64,000 nucleotides of DNA from Zea mays (taxonomy: Eukaryota > Streptophyta > Magnoliopsida > Poales > Poaceae). Position numbers and translations under genes: made by a program. Below the pieces are notes generated by a model that was not told where the DNA came from, did no database searches, and saw nothing but the letters and a program-made list of their open reading frames with translations. The DNA is taken from the NCBI RefSeq assembly GCF_902167145.1, contig NC_050101.1, positions 134,508,990 through 134,572,989 on the forward strand. The letters run 5' to 3'. This document shows positions 12,429 through 23,031 of this stretch, one piece after another; the first letter of the stretch is position 1, and each line of letters starts with the position of its first letter.

Positions 12429-12809
12429 CTTAGAAGGGGATGATATATTTCTAGTCTTCTGGGTAGCAATAGCTTCATAGTGGGTCATGAGCCCATGACA
12501 ATATCTGCTAATCAAGAGCTTCTGTGAACCACCACCTAACTTCATAAACGATGACATTTTTTCCTGGACAAACTTATAAGGGCCTCTGTGCTGTCAGTCA
12601 AAACAGGGTTAACCAAAAAAGTAAAGTTTTCGCTCCAAACTAAAGCTTAGAAACTCACTTTTGTCTGCAACGAACAAGCTCAATGAAGTGGAGACCTAGC
12701 AGACCAAACTGCATAACCATATCGTTCTGCAGCAAGTTAGGCGCCATCTCTTCTGTTAGCCCTATCTCTATGGACTTAAGGGCATTCAGTTCCAGCACAA
12801 AATTAAGAG
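12429..12809 (-). pseudogene. RanBPM-like CTLH/CRA-domain gene remnant
   Basis: Two exons with consistent splice phases read on the minus strand. 12659-12809 encodes ALKSIEIGLTEEMAPNLLQN and QFGLLGLHFIELVRCRQ. 12429-12585 encodes PYKFVQEKMSSFMKL and, further on, HGLMTHYEAIATQ. The pattern (F)xLLxLHFIELVRxRK...FxQxKMxxF is the CTLH-CRA signature of plant Ran-binding protein M homologues, subunits of the GID/CTLH ubiquitin-ligase complex. The CRA part departs from the family after SSF in a way that suggests frameshifts. The SPRY and LisH domains and the rest of CRA are missing. An open minus-strand segment at 12907-13228 ends in a GT donor of matching phase and could be a 5' exon, but it is low-complexity. 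The HAD gene starts about 750 bp away in the opposite direction. Confidence 0.6.
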
Positions 12810-13883
12810 CTGACGAAATAAAATCAAGGCTATTTAGATACAGACAATGCTAACATTAATGAATGGAAATATAAATACCCAGTTTCCTCTAGACCACATC
12901 GGTTACCTGTGCATCGGCGAGGCTCAACCGTGGGATCCACCTCGGCCTTCCCGGACTTGATGAAGGCGATTCGAGGAACAATACAACCAGCGCATAGGCA
13001 AGGGAGACGTCCAGGAGCATCTAGATCACACGGCGGCAGAGGCACATAGTGCTGGCCCCCAACGGCCTCCGCACTGTGCCGAACGCAATGGGTCCCTGCG
13101 ACAAGTGCCCTAACCCTAGTAGGAGGAGGAGGCACGTCAGCGGACAGAGCAGTGCGGAAGGACAGGCACACGAGGGGTGGCTCTGGGGTAGGCGCGAGGC
13201 AACGATGCAGGTGGCTGAGCGGACACATGAGGAAAAGAAATTGGTCGGACCATTACCCATACGCCCATACGGGCGACCTGGAGAGATGGAGTGCGCAGCG
13301 GAGGGAGGCGGTGGTCGAAGGCCACGTGCTAGTGGAGCCGGCCGCGACGCCGGGGTTGCATGTCGCGGCGAGATCTGGAGGAGGCAGGCGCGTGGCGGTG
13401 GGGATGGCATGGGGGAGTGAGAAGAGATGGGAGTGAGCCGGCGTGGGAAAGAGAGGAGCATGGAACGTCCACGGGTTAGGTGTCGCACGCGCACAGGCTG
13501 GCATCCGCGGTTTCAATTCACACCGATTCACTAATTGGAAAGCGAAGCGGAGGGGGAGACCCGCACCATCACTCGGCACGACCGTGCCCATGCCTTCCTG
13601 TAGTGCGTAGTGGACGAGACGAGCGACATGCAGCTTTTTGCAGCCAGAAATCCATCGTTTCACGCCACTGACGTACGTCGAGCCCGCCGAACGCGGAGGG
13701 GCGCCCAAAAGGGGTGGAGTTTTAATAACTTAGATTAGATACATACATTGCTTATCAACTTGTATATATACACCACCAATCACTATTCAAAAGTTCACAT
13801 TAATTCACTTCACACCCCACCAAGTGTGCGTATATATCAGATTTCCCCCCCTGTATTCCGACATTTTACGGCCACAAAAAATG

Positions 13884-13892
13884 TATAAAATA
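13884..13892 (+). promoter_or_regulatory. Putative TATA box of the HAD-family gene
   Basis: The sequence tataaaata lies 75 bp upstream of the start codon at 13967, followed by a C/T-rich 5' leader as expected for a plant core promoter. Another TATA-like run lies at about 13763-13772. Confidence 0.5.
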
Positions 13893-13966
13893 GGAAATGG
13901 GAAAACCCCATCACAGCTCCACGCCTCCACTGCTATCCCTCTCTTCCTCTCTGCTTTCCCCTTCCA

Positions 13967-16900
13967 ATGGAATCCTGTAGCTTCCGTGCCGCAACCGCGC
14001 CTTCTCCCTTTCCCTCCGCTCCTTCTTCATCTTCATCCCCGCGCGCCCCATGCCCCATACTCCGATTTCCCGTAGGCGACTTCCTCCTCCGCTTGTATAA
14101 CCCTAGATTGTCGGGCTTTTTTTTGTTCTCAATTTTTTTTTCTGATTTTTCGGATGTTATTATGTAGAGGCCAAGAAAAGGGAGGCAGATTGGGGTGCGG
14201 AGGAGGGCGTCCGGATTTGATGCCTTCGCGTCTTTCGCCGGCAAGGTCTTCGTGGATGAGGTGCTTTCTATATCCTTTTGCCTGTTCTATTTTGATTTCC
14301 TAGACAACGAATGCATTTTCTTGGGTTGTGTTCGGTTAGTTTCAAGAAATCTGTCCTGCTCTAGGCGCAATAAATGTGTCAAATTAACTGCGGTAGTGTG
14401 TCGAATTATCTCGCGACTTCTGAAGTACAATTTGCGCTTCTATTTTGAAAATCAGTACCGTTGTATTGTTCTTCGGTAGAAAGATGGTACTAGCTAGCTA
14501 TGATTAGTTTGAAGCGCCTTCTGATTAGATCATTTCTTTCGTTCCAGTACATTAGTTAGCAAACTAAAAGCGCCTTCTGAGAGTTGGTTCCTTCGAGGTG
14601 AATTCTTTTCAGTAGATATGACTCACATTTGGTATGTAAATTTGTGCTGGAGCAGTTATGCTGTGACTGTGTAACCGGTTAGCTGCTGGAGGGCTCAGAG
14701 TTGACAGTTAGTATTTTTTCCCTGGGCTCCTTGTTTGTTGTTTTCCATGGGTATTTCTCCATAACTTGATTGGTAATGTTCTGTAAAATTGGAACCACCA
14801 AAAGCCATGTCTAATATTGGCCCATGTTTTTTTGTGAGTAGGGATTTTGTTATCATTTTTAAAGTTGCATGTTAATGAATATTCTTTTTCCCCATGTATA
14901 ATAGGCGATTGGAGCGGAATATGGGGAGGGCTTCGAAACATTTCGAATGGATGGACCACTCAAGGTTGATGTGGTAAGTATACATCATCATAAGTTGGGA
15001 TTCCCATATCAAATATATCTATTTGGTGTCCCATAAGGCCATAACATTTATGTAATGTTAAATTTCGTTATAAATTCTCTCAATGTTTCAGGATTATCTG
15101 AATGAAAAATTGCAAGAGTGCTTCCTTCAAAGGATAAGGCATGCTATGAAGCCGGATGAGGCGTTTGGTCTAATTTTTTCGTGGGACAATGTTATTGTAA
15201 GTTTTCTTTTGGTGTTAGTGTATCAAATGTCAGTGTTCCAATTTCTAAATGGCATCATGGAGTTTTTTCCTACAATTATGGACTGTAAAGAGATAACACA
15301 AGTGATGTCTAGCTTACACTGTTTATATTTCAACTATTCTCTGGTTTGACGCACCTCTGGGTGTTATAGGCAGTTTCTTCTGTACATGCTTGTATGTATA
15401 ACATGCAAATATCTTTATTATATGTTGCGCCATTGAATGACTGACATGTGATGCCCGTCTTTATTCTCTTAGGCTGATACAGACTCGCTAAAGTTGAATG
15501 CTTGGAGACAACTTGCTTTGGAGGAAGGTATGTTTATAAGCAAAGCCATGTAATTGTGTAGGATACTACTGCCATTTGACCAATCTAGCACCACGAGGGA
15601 CCATTTTCTATTTACATGGATATATTAAGTCTCCTTTTTCATATTCTCAGTGATGGATCGTCTAGTATAAGCACATAAAAAGCTATCTCTCTTTTAGACT
15701 GAAATTTTGGGACGGAAGGAAGGGCTGTTGTATGAACAACACCTGTTCATTTGTCATCTTGATAGTTAATAGGTTTTCGGCCTTATTGCATTAAAAATGA
15801 TCCATCCTAGCAATCAGAGGTAGCCGTCCTTAGATGGATTTGGTTATGCCCTGCAAATCCATTTTGCTCTACAAGGGCTCAGTTCTCACCTTGGCCTTCC
15901 TACACTTTGATCCAAGGAAGAATACTTCAGGTTGGAGTTAGGTTGGATTCATAAAGCTATATTTTAAGTTTGTTTGCACTTTCTTCAGTTGTGGGCATCT
16001 ACTTGAGCTTACTGCACCTGAAAATCATAAGCTTTTCATTAGTCATTGAATTGATGTTTATTTCTATGTTTGTGGATGCTGCCTTGATATAGTTGTTAAG
16101 GTTCTTTGCTTTGTGCAGGTAAGGATATCCCAAGTGGTGCTCATGTCCGGAAGAGCATTATTCATGGTGCTGCTGACCATGTTCTTAGAAAGGTGTGAGT
16201 TTGTTGCATACGGCCATATCATGTATCACTGAATCTATCGCCATTATACATGATCAATTGATGTATTTTTTGCAACTCTATTTTCCACATAATTTCTCAA
16301 CAGAAAATTAAGAGGAAAAAAAATAAAATGCATGCTCTCTCACATGGTATCTCCATTTCATTTTGTTTGGGATTCACTAGCAATTCTGCATTGTCCATCC
16401 AGGTTTTGTACTGGGCAAAAGAGGAAGATAAAATGGAAAAATTGAAGGCACGCCTTATAGAGTTGTACTACGAGAACCTGTTCAAAGTAAGTTCTGTTCT
16501 GTTTTTTTTGTAAATTGTGCTGCTTAATTTAAAATATTATCACCTATTAACTAATTTCTCATTTCATTCAGCTCGATACACCTGTAGAAGGATTGAGAGA
16601 ATGGCTGGATGCTGTTCAGACAGCAGGGATACCTTGTGCTGTCGCATCACCCCTTGACAGGAGATGCATGATCGAAGCTTTGGATCGGATGGCGCTAAGC
16701 AAATATTTCAAGGTGATTTGAGCTACCGTTTGAGCTTTTTAAGTTTATTACTGAATTACTAGTGCTTGAAAAGCATGCTGCTTAGCAAAGTTCATTTGAT
16801 CCACTTCAGTTGTTGACTGCAGGCGATCGTGACTGACGAAGATGATATGGAGTCGATAGCAAATCGATTTCTGTCAGCTGCTATGAAGGCATGCTCCTGC

Positions 16901-17326
16901 CCCACTTCTAATCGTTGTACATCATGTTAATATATATAGGTCACACATTTGCGGTTTTTCTTTTCTTCCTGGCAGTTGGATCGTAAACCCTCGAAGTGTG
17001 TGGTGTTCGAGGATGACCCAAGGGGCGTCACAGCCGCCCACAACTGTACAATGATGGCAGTCGCATTGATTGGTGCTCATCCAGCGTATGGATCTGTTTG
17101 AAACTCTCCTCTCCCCGATCCTCACATCTTTAGCTGACACTGTATAATCACTTGCAGGTATGAGTTGGTACAGGCAGACCTTGCCATTGCAAAGTACAGC
17201 GAGCTCTCAGTGATCAACCTCAGAAGGCTGTTTGCGAACAAGGGAATCAGCTTCATGGACTTGCAGAAGCAGATAATCGAGAAGTCACCTCCCAAGAGGA
17301 GGCTGACAGTAGACACCATTTTCTGA
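13967..17326 (+). CDS. PYRP2: HAD-superfamily hydrolase, chloroplast-targeted, PYRP2-like (5-amino-6-(5-phospho-D-ribitylamino)uracil phosphatase family)
   Basis: I read 11 exons in frame: 13967-14071, 14168-14260, 14905-14973, 15092-15196, 15473-15527, 16119-16192, 16403-16486, 16572-16712, 16823-16888, 16976-17085 and 17158-17326, total 1071 nt, 356 residues. Residues 1-60 are Ser/Ala/Pro/Arg-rich, like a plastid transit peptide. The HAD fold follows: motif I region GLIFSWDNVIADTDS (near residue 120), motif II AVASPLDRR, motif IV VVFEDDPRGVTAAHN, and a conserved end KRRLTVDTIF. Plant proteins of this kind include a riboflavin-pathway phosphatase acting in plastids. The first Asp of motif I (the nucleophile in DxD) is Ser here, so catalysis should be checked. 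The intron after exon 9 starts with GC (16889) and ends with AG. The start is the first ATG after a C/T-rich leader. The symbol is by resemblance only. Confidence 0.85.
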
Positions 17327-18414
17327 TAGATACACTTTTATTTGGTGTCTGCCTGTTGTTCTTGAGTAGCCAACAACCTTCGGCATTATGGCGGTGGCGT
17401 TGTATATAAGATAGTGCTGATGTTAGGTGATCCGCTGTGTACCTCCTTGTGAATGCAATGCGGTAGTTCCATCAAGGTACCATGAGGAAGACTGCTGCAA
17501 CAATGTTGTTGCTGATGTAAGCTGATATTATTCAAATTTATTCATATTTCATGGTCGATATCTAGCTCGTCGACATCTTGTCTGACCAGGCCTGCTAGAC
17601 GGGAAGCCTGCCTCCAGACTCCACAGTCCAAATGGCCCATCAGGGAAAAATATCTTTTTTTTGCCTCCTTGAACTATTGTTGGAATCTAGGTCTTCAACT
17701 CTTCAATTCGATAAATTGTCTTCGCTCAACTCTCAAAACCATTTAAATTACATCCCTACAATGTTATAAGGCAGTTTAGTTCTTGTACCCAACTTTTAGT
17801 CAAATAACACATAAAACACCTGGTAAGGTTATTAAATCACAAAAAATCTAAGATTTTAAAAATCTAGAGAAAATTCTTGACATAGATTAAGGGGCTGTTT
17901 AGAAGTACCCAGTTTTTAAGAAACTAGTTTATGGAAATTGAGGTGATTCCAAATATACCAATTTATGTCTCAGTTCGTAGAAATTAGATTACCGATTTTT
18001 TAAAAACCAAGAAGCTGTTTCTTCTAGCTAAAAAATAAAAACCGATTTCTTAAAAATTGCTTGCTTCCAAGCAGGACTTCTAGAAATATAAAAACGTTTA
18101 ATATCATAAAAATATATCTATACACTTCTAGAAATTAGACTCAGCTCCCAAAAAATAAAATAAGAAGAAATATGAAAAAAATCCCTAAAACATTGACATC
18201 AAAACATGTTTTAAAAGCTTTCCTAAAATACAATACAATTTCTTCGTTTCAAATTATGACTTCCCTAAATATATTGCAATGTATTTAGACATGATATATA
18301 ATTTAGTCTAATATTTTTTCTTACTTAGAAATAGCTGATGGTATAACTTTTTTTGTTTATTTTCCCACGATAAGTACATACGTTGATTGGTGTGGTTAGA
18401 TGTATTTAGTAATA
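17327..18414. other. 3' flank of the HAD gene and AT-rich intergenic DNA
   Basis: 17327-17540 looks like a 3' UTR. From about 17640 the sequence is AT-rich; a stretch at 17890-18080 (ggggctgtttagaagtaccc ... cttccaagcagg) has the look of a degraded MITE, but I cannot pair its ends convincingly. No gene is seen. Confidence 0.4.
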
Positions 18415-18450
18415 CTAGTCGGTTGCTCGTACGTTGCGACGACTCACAAC
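18415..18450 (-). other. Possible Helitron 3' terminus (minus orientation)
   Basis: On the minus strand the sequence ends ...cgtacgagcaaccgactag followed by T. Many grass Helitrons end with a short hairpin built on a CGTTGCAACG-like core, then CTAG before a host T. The hairpin here is decayed (only about four outer pairs remain). If real, the element body lies to the right, over the fragment at 18470-19440. No matching 5' TC end was identified. Confidence 0.3.
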
Positions 18451-18469
18451 AATACCTCATGAATTAGCC

Positions 18470-19441
18470 TAGATTATCGTGGGACCCACGATGCTCGCAC
18501 CCCGCCACAGGAAACAGGATGCTGCAAGGAGGCGCCCGAAGCGTCGCCGCGGGACGAGGACAACCCATCCCCGACCCCGACGGCGTTGTGCTGGCAGACA
18601 CCGCCATCGTGGGCGAGGACGACCGCTGAGGTGGCGGCAGCGGAGGAGAAGAGGCTGAGGATCAGCCCGAGGCCGGACTCGTCTAGGCCGCTGCGGCGGC
18701 GGAGCGTGCGCCAGGCGAAGGCGGCCCAGATGGAGGCAGCCGCCAGCATCCACCGCCAAGAGCTGGCGTCTTTGGAGCCCAAGCCTCCTGGCACCACACC
18801 AACTACTTTCCCATCACCGACGACCCGCTCGAGGACACCACCGCCGAGGAGGGCGAGGACTAGGCCTGGGCAAAAAGAACCGGAACCGAGGAACCGAACC
18901 GAACTAACCGAGAACCGGAACCGAACTAACTGAACCGAAGGAACCGTTATGAAATTCGGTTCTGGTTTTTTGAGAACCGAAATAAATGAGATATTTTCGG
19001 TTCTGCACTCTAAAGAACCGAAAAAACCGAAAGAACCGAAAAACCCGTAAGTACCAGATTCAATTTGTTACATGTGTTTGTAAATTCGAATGTTGTGTTT
19101 ATCGACTTATGTTGAACCTCTAATCATCCATGTATTACCTATGAAATTTTAAGCATTGTGCACTTGTGGTTGTTTGTGGGGAGATGTTGCTAAAATTTCT
19201 CGCAAAAGTTGCTGTTATTTAGAATTTTAGAGTGGCTCTTACAATTCGGTTAGAACCGAAGAACCGAACCGAAGAACCGAGAACCGAACTAGTCGGTTCT
19301 AGTTTTTTTATTTTGTTATTTCGGTTCTAGTTTTTGAAGAACCGAATTTCTACAAGAACCGAGGAACCGAACCGAAGAACCGAATGCCCACTCCTAGCGA
19401 GGACGCCGATGACAATGAGGACAACACGGAGGACATTGTCT
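18470..19441. other. GC-rich gene fragment, unassigned, interrupted by a hAT element
   Basis: About 460 bp of GC-rich, open sequence. On the minus strand 18474-18797 reads as a 107-residue frame with a hydrophobic stretch (SSWRWMLAAASIWAAFAWR). On the plus strand a frame ends in an acidic tail (DPLEDTTAEEGED, then after the hAT element ADDNEDNTEDIV and a stop at about 19441). I do not recognise a family and cannot decide the coding strand. The hAT element at 18861-19396 splits the plus-strand frame, and one copy of the duplicated gcgaggac restores continuity, so this was a contiguous sequence before insertion. Confidence 0.4.
18861..19396. mobile_element. Non-autonomous hAT element, 536 bp, 8-bp TSD gcgaggac
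   Basis: The termini are TAGGCCTGGGCA and, inverted, TAGGAGTGGGCA. Both sides are flanked by the perfect 8-bp duplication gcgaggac (18853-18860 and 19397-19404), diagnostic of hAT insertion. The interior is packed with GAACCGAACCGA and GGTTCGGTT words in inverted arrangement, and codes for nothing. The same word-rich organisation occurs in the element at 39825-40568. Confidence 0.85.
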
Positions 19442-19689
19442 AGCTCCTCCGACTAAGCTAGACTGCAACTTTTAAAATGTATGTAAATACTTAATTTAGC
19501 ATCTCACTTCCAGCAAAGATGATACTCACACGTAGTTTCATGTTATAATGATTTACGTGTTCCAGTTTCTTTTATATCTTCCAAGTTGGGTTGATCAAAG
19601 CTTATTCTGAAACCAGTTTACCAAAAAAAATTGTTTGTATGAGCAGTAAAAAGAGGCCCATTGCACAAATGCTTAGATTAGTTTTGGTT

Positions 19690-19915
19690 GGGGTGCGCCA
19701 GGCTTAGGCGGTAGTGCAACACCTAAGCGACGCTCTAGGCGGTAGTGCAACACCTAAGCGACGCTCGAGAGCTCCAGTAGCAAGCTACTGTTGCGAGCTC
19801 TACCCCACAAAAAATAAATTTAATATCGAAATAGACATATAGTCTACATATCAGATATTAAACTGATAAGAACAGATACTACACTTGATCTTAGCCAAAA
19901 GGCCGAGAAAGGTAT
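19690..19915 (-). ncRNA. U2: U2 spliceosomal snRNA gene (variant, possibly pseudogene)
   Basis: The minus strand from 19915 begins ATACCTTTCTCGGCCTTTTG and includes the branch-point-pairing region GTGTAGTATCTGTTC, then TTAATATCTGATAT, the Sm-site region AAATTTATTTTTTG, the loop ACAGTAGCTTGCTACTG and the 3' end CCTGGCGCACCCC: the full order of a plant U2 RNA. U2 pairs with the intron branch site in the spliceosome. Stem IIb differs from the usual GC-rich form (GTAGAC/GTCTAT) yet still pairs. A 31-bp tandem duplication lengthens the 3' domain; without it the RNA would be 195 nt, near the usual length. An upstream USE is perfect but the TATA element is weak, so activity is uncertain. Confidence 0.85.
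19706..19767 (-). repeat. 31-bp tandem duplication within the U2 3' domain
   Basis: The block aggcggtagtgcaacaccta plus the following eleven bases occurs twice head to tail (19706-19736 and 19737-19767), differing only in the last base. It duplicates one arm of the terminal stem-loop IV of the U2 RNA. Confidence 0.85.
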
Positions 19916-19981
19916 GAGTTGTTGGCTGGCACCTCGTCTTCCCTTTGTAGCGCGCCTCGTGCCTCTCCGCAGCTCAGCTGG

Positions 19982-19992
19982 CGATGTGGGAC
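19982..19992 (-). promoter_or_regulatory. Upstream sequence element (USE) of the U2 gene
   Basis: The minus strand reads gtcccacatcg, a perfect match to the plant snRNA USE, 67-77 bp upstream of the U2 start at 19915. Thirty-three bases separate it from a weak TATA-like tacaaa at 19943-19948. That spacing is the pol II-type arrangement of plant snRNA genes (pol III-type genes have about ten fewer). Confidence 0.8.
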
Positions 19993-20279
19993 TAACAAAC
20001 AGATGCACCGCATCTAAGTCTTCCTTGCGGTCCTGCGAATGCGGCTCCTTGTTTAGGCCCAACGCCGATCTCCCGCTCGCGGCTAACACGTTCGGCCTTC
20101 TGTCCTGGCTCGGGTTGGTTGGTAGCCTCATGGGCCAAAAGGGACGTACAAGTTGCAGGGCTCTCTCTCGGTCACGGCCTGACGAACTGATTGAGGGGTG
20201 CATGTGGCAAGCAGACTATACGTCTCTACTCACGGGCTCCTATCCTGTTTTTTTTTTCATCACAACAAGTAGGTGATGT

Positions 20280-22945
20280 AAAACCTAGAAAAAATACAAG
20301 CCACCCTAGTCTAAGAAGAAAAAGAATAAAAACCACTTATTTTGATAAAACAAGGATAACTTTATAAAATCATATAAAATCATTCCTGAAGATATAAACC
20401 TCCAAATTTACAAATGATTTCTCTTGTGCAAAGAGAGACTTAGGAAAATTTCTAAATCTATTGTTTGTCATTTTTCAGAGAGAAAGCTGGTTATAAGTGC
20501 TTCTTTGGCCTTAAACTTTGAAAAAACCTAGATAAAAGACCACTAAGTATGACTTGGTGAATTGTGGCACAAGATCATGTTATTGCAGCTAGATACCAGT
20601 AAAAATACCCATTAAGGCAGTAGTCACTTTTAAATAGGAGGTGTAGAGTAGTGTAGGGCCTGTTTGGTTCAGCTTTTTCTGACCAGCTTTTCTGAAAATC
20701 TGGCTGTGGGGAGAATCTGGCTGTGGAGAGAATCTGAGTATCATTACAATTACGTGTGGAGGAAGATAAAGTTGTTCATAGGGCTCAGGATCTAGAAAGT
20801 GACGGATTCCTACTATTACAGCAATTCAACCGATTATGTGTTTATGTTGATTTTGGATGGTTTTTGCCCCAACAAATTTTATAGAAGCTGGCTGAAAAGT
20901 TGAGCGTTTGGCAGTCCGGAGCAGCTTTTGGTGGCCAAAAGCCGCCAGAAGCCGAAACAAACAGGGCTGTAATGTGCCCCTCTGCCCTAGTTTTTGTTAT
21001 TTTTATTCAGAACAATCCCTAAGTACTTCTGACCCCAAATTCCTAGGAAAACCTATTTTAACTACTAGGGAGTTACTATATTTTTTACAGAATTTTTGGA
21101 AATTTCTAAGACAAGGGTGTAGTCCAAATCACTCTTTAAAGGCTTAATGGATAAAGAAGAGAGAATTAAAGGTTAACTAATATTAATTAAATGATTTCAG
21201 TAAAACCTATCTGAGCCTTAACTAAGTTTTAAGAATATATTCTAAGACTTAATCCACCCTTTTCCTTGAGAAAATCTTATTATGGACCCCTAAATGCAAA
21301 TCCATGTAAAGACTTATTCTAAACAAGTATAAACCCTCACTTTTGCTAAGAAGCTTAGTGTTACTTCACCATGCATCCTCAAGAAACATTTTGCATACCA
21401 TAGCATTCATATATTTTATATATTGCATTCGTTAGATCACAACCTCGTTGACGGAAAGTATGAGCAAGGAGCTGAGAAAGAAGAAGACTAAGAGCCTGCT
21501 CCCGAACCTATCACCGAGGATCTCCCCGCTGCACCCATATTTGAAGGCAAGCCCCGGTTTTATGCATAACCATTATTATGCTATCTTACTGCAATTATGC
21601 TTGTAGGTTTGTATTGTGCACTAAGTGTAGGAGTTGTTTGAAACCCTAGATGCATGAACTCAGGATTCTTTATGAGATGAAACTAGCATACTAGGTCGAG
21701 TAGCTGCTTTGCTAATTAAGAATCTCGGTAGAAATCGAGTGATTTTTCTAGCACTCGCACGAGGTAAGGAAATTGACCGTATCCTTTTTGATAACGGGAT
21801 TATGATTGTCTATGGACACAGATTCCTGGAGAATGCCCTGTAATGATATGGAATTATAATAAGGATTAATGTGTGGACAACTGTGTCAAGCGTTTCAAAG
21901 TACTAAGCACATACCGAGAAATATGGTAATCGATAAGCCTAATACCTGATTGAACCTGCCCGCGAACTTTACCCTTCACTTGTCCTGAGACATGGTCTCC
22001 CATGCCGGATTATGGTGGGTACAAGTGCGGTCACCGCATGACGACCGCCGGGGTCAGTGGAACATTGTATGCCAAGGAAGTGACTCATGATCCGTTGGGA
22101 GGGAATCGATGGGGACGATTGATGTGTATGTGGACGGAGTGCCCCTATATGTCGTGTGTTTAGGTTTACCTTACAAGGTTAAAACTCGATTCAAATCGTC
22201 TGCTTTTCTCACAGCTGATGAGACCGCTTGATTCATTATACTGCATTGAGTAAGAAGTATAATGATGTTTCATGATATTAAGTGTTGCTTGCATTGAATG
22301 CTTGTTACCATGTATGCTTAGAAGGATGCTAACCTAGTCTAAGGGATAATATAGAACTTGAAAAGCTAAAACTTATTTTAGACTCAGTTAGTGCTTTTGG
22401 CAAACCAAACTCCTCAACCAAACAACTTCATGGTCTAGAGGCAGAGGAGTAGACTCCTCACACCGGATAAGTCTAGCTGAGTATTAGTATACTTAGCCTT
22501 GCTTGTGGCACCAAAATTTTAGGTTTTCTGCAAGGTATGTTTGATGGTTTGACTAGGCCCTCCACCCTGCCATCGGGTTGGATGGTCGAGTGGAAGGATG
22601 CTACCTCTCTAGGAGAGAACCAGGAGGAGTGACTTGGCTAGGCTTCGCCATGTTACTCTTTTACCTTCGCTAGTTATTTCGGCTACAACAAAAACAATGG
22701 TTACTACTTCCAAACTCTGAATCATGTAATCACTATTGGTACTTTTAATTATGGTATTATGCTTTATTGTATTTTTTGTGTCTCACATTCAAGTGAGCAA
22801 GTGGTATTCGATCCTTGTTAAGTGGTTTTATCAGACTAGATCTGATGGACTTACAGTTTATTCCTATTTAAGTGTGTTGTTGCCTCTAAGGCGAGACTTG
22901 GACACTTAAGCTAGAATAATCTGTACGGTTCTGCCACATTCTACA
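20280..22945 (+). mobile_element. Degraded long-LTR (gypsy) fragment, plus orientation
   Basis: The part from about 21540 to 22945 aligns by eye, inverted, with 1830-3250 of the LTR at 1806-8035; shared blocks include ggcaagccccggttttatgc, gctaggtcgagtagctgctt-like text, gtgatttttctagcactcgc and cacttaagctagaataatc. The left part (20280-21500) is AT-rich and probably the same LTR upstream of that region. No coding sequence, PBS or PPT is seen, and the ends are decayed. The MITE at 20656-20968 lies inside it. Confidence 0.55.
20656..20968. mobile_element. MITE, 313 bp, 3-bp TSD gta (copy 1)
   Basis: It starts gggcctgtttggttcagc and ends with the inverted near-match (gccgaaacaaacagggct), flanked by gta at 20653-20655 and 20969-20971. 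The interior is non-coding. A second copy lies at 26542-26856 with the same internal words (gagaatctggctgtgg, gtgacggattcctactatt, agcagcttttggtggcc). Termini and 3-bp duplications suggest a PIF/Harbinger-like (Tourist) family, though the target is not TWA. Confidence 0.8.
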
Positions 22946-23031
22946 TCTTCAGAGACCATTGCAGCTTGGATAGTTTAGCGTTGATGGTGACAAAACATCC
23001 ATCTTATTGGTGATATTGGCTCATTAAAACA

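Noticed and set aside
17890..18080. Possible MITE near ggggctgtttagaagtaccc
   Set aside because: I could not find matching inverted ends or a target duplication.
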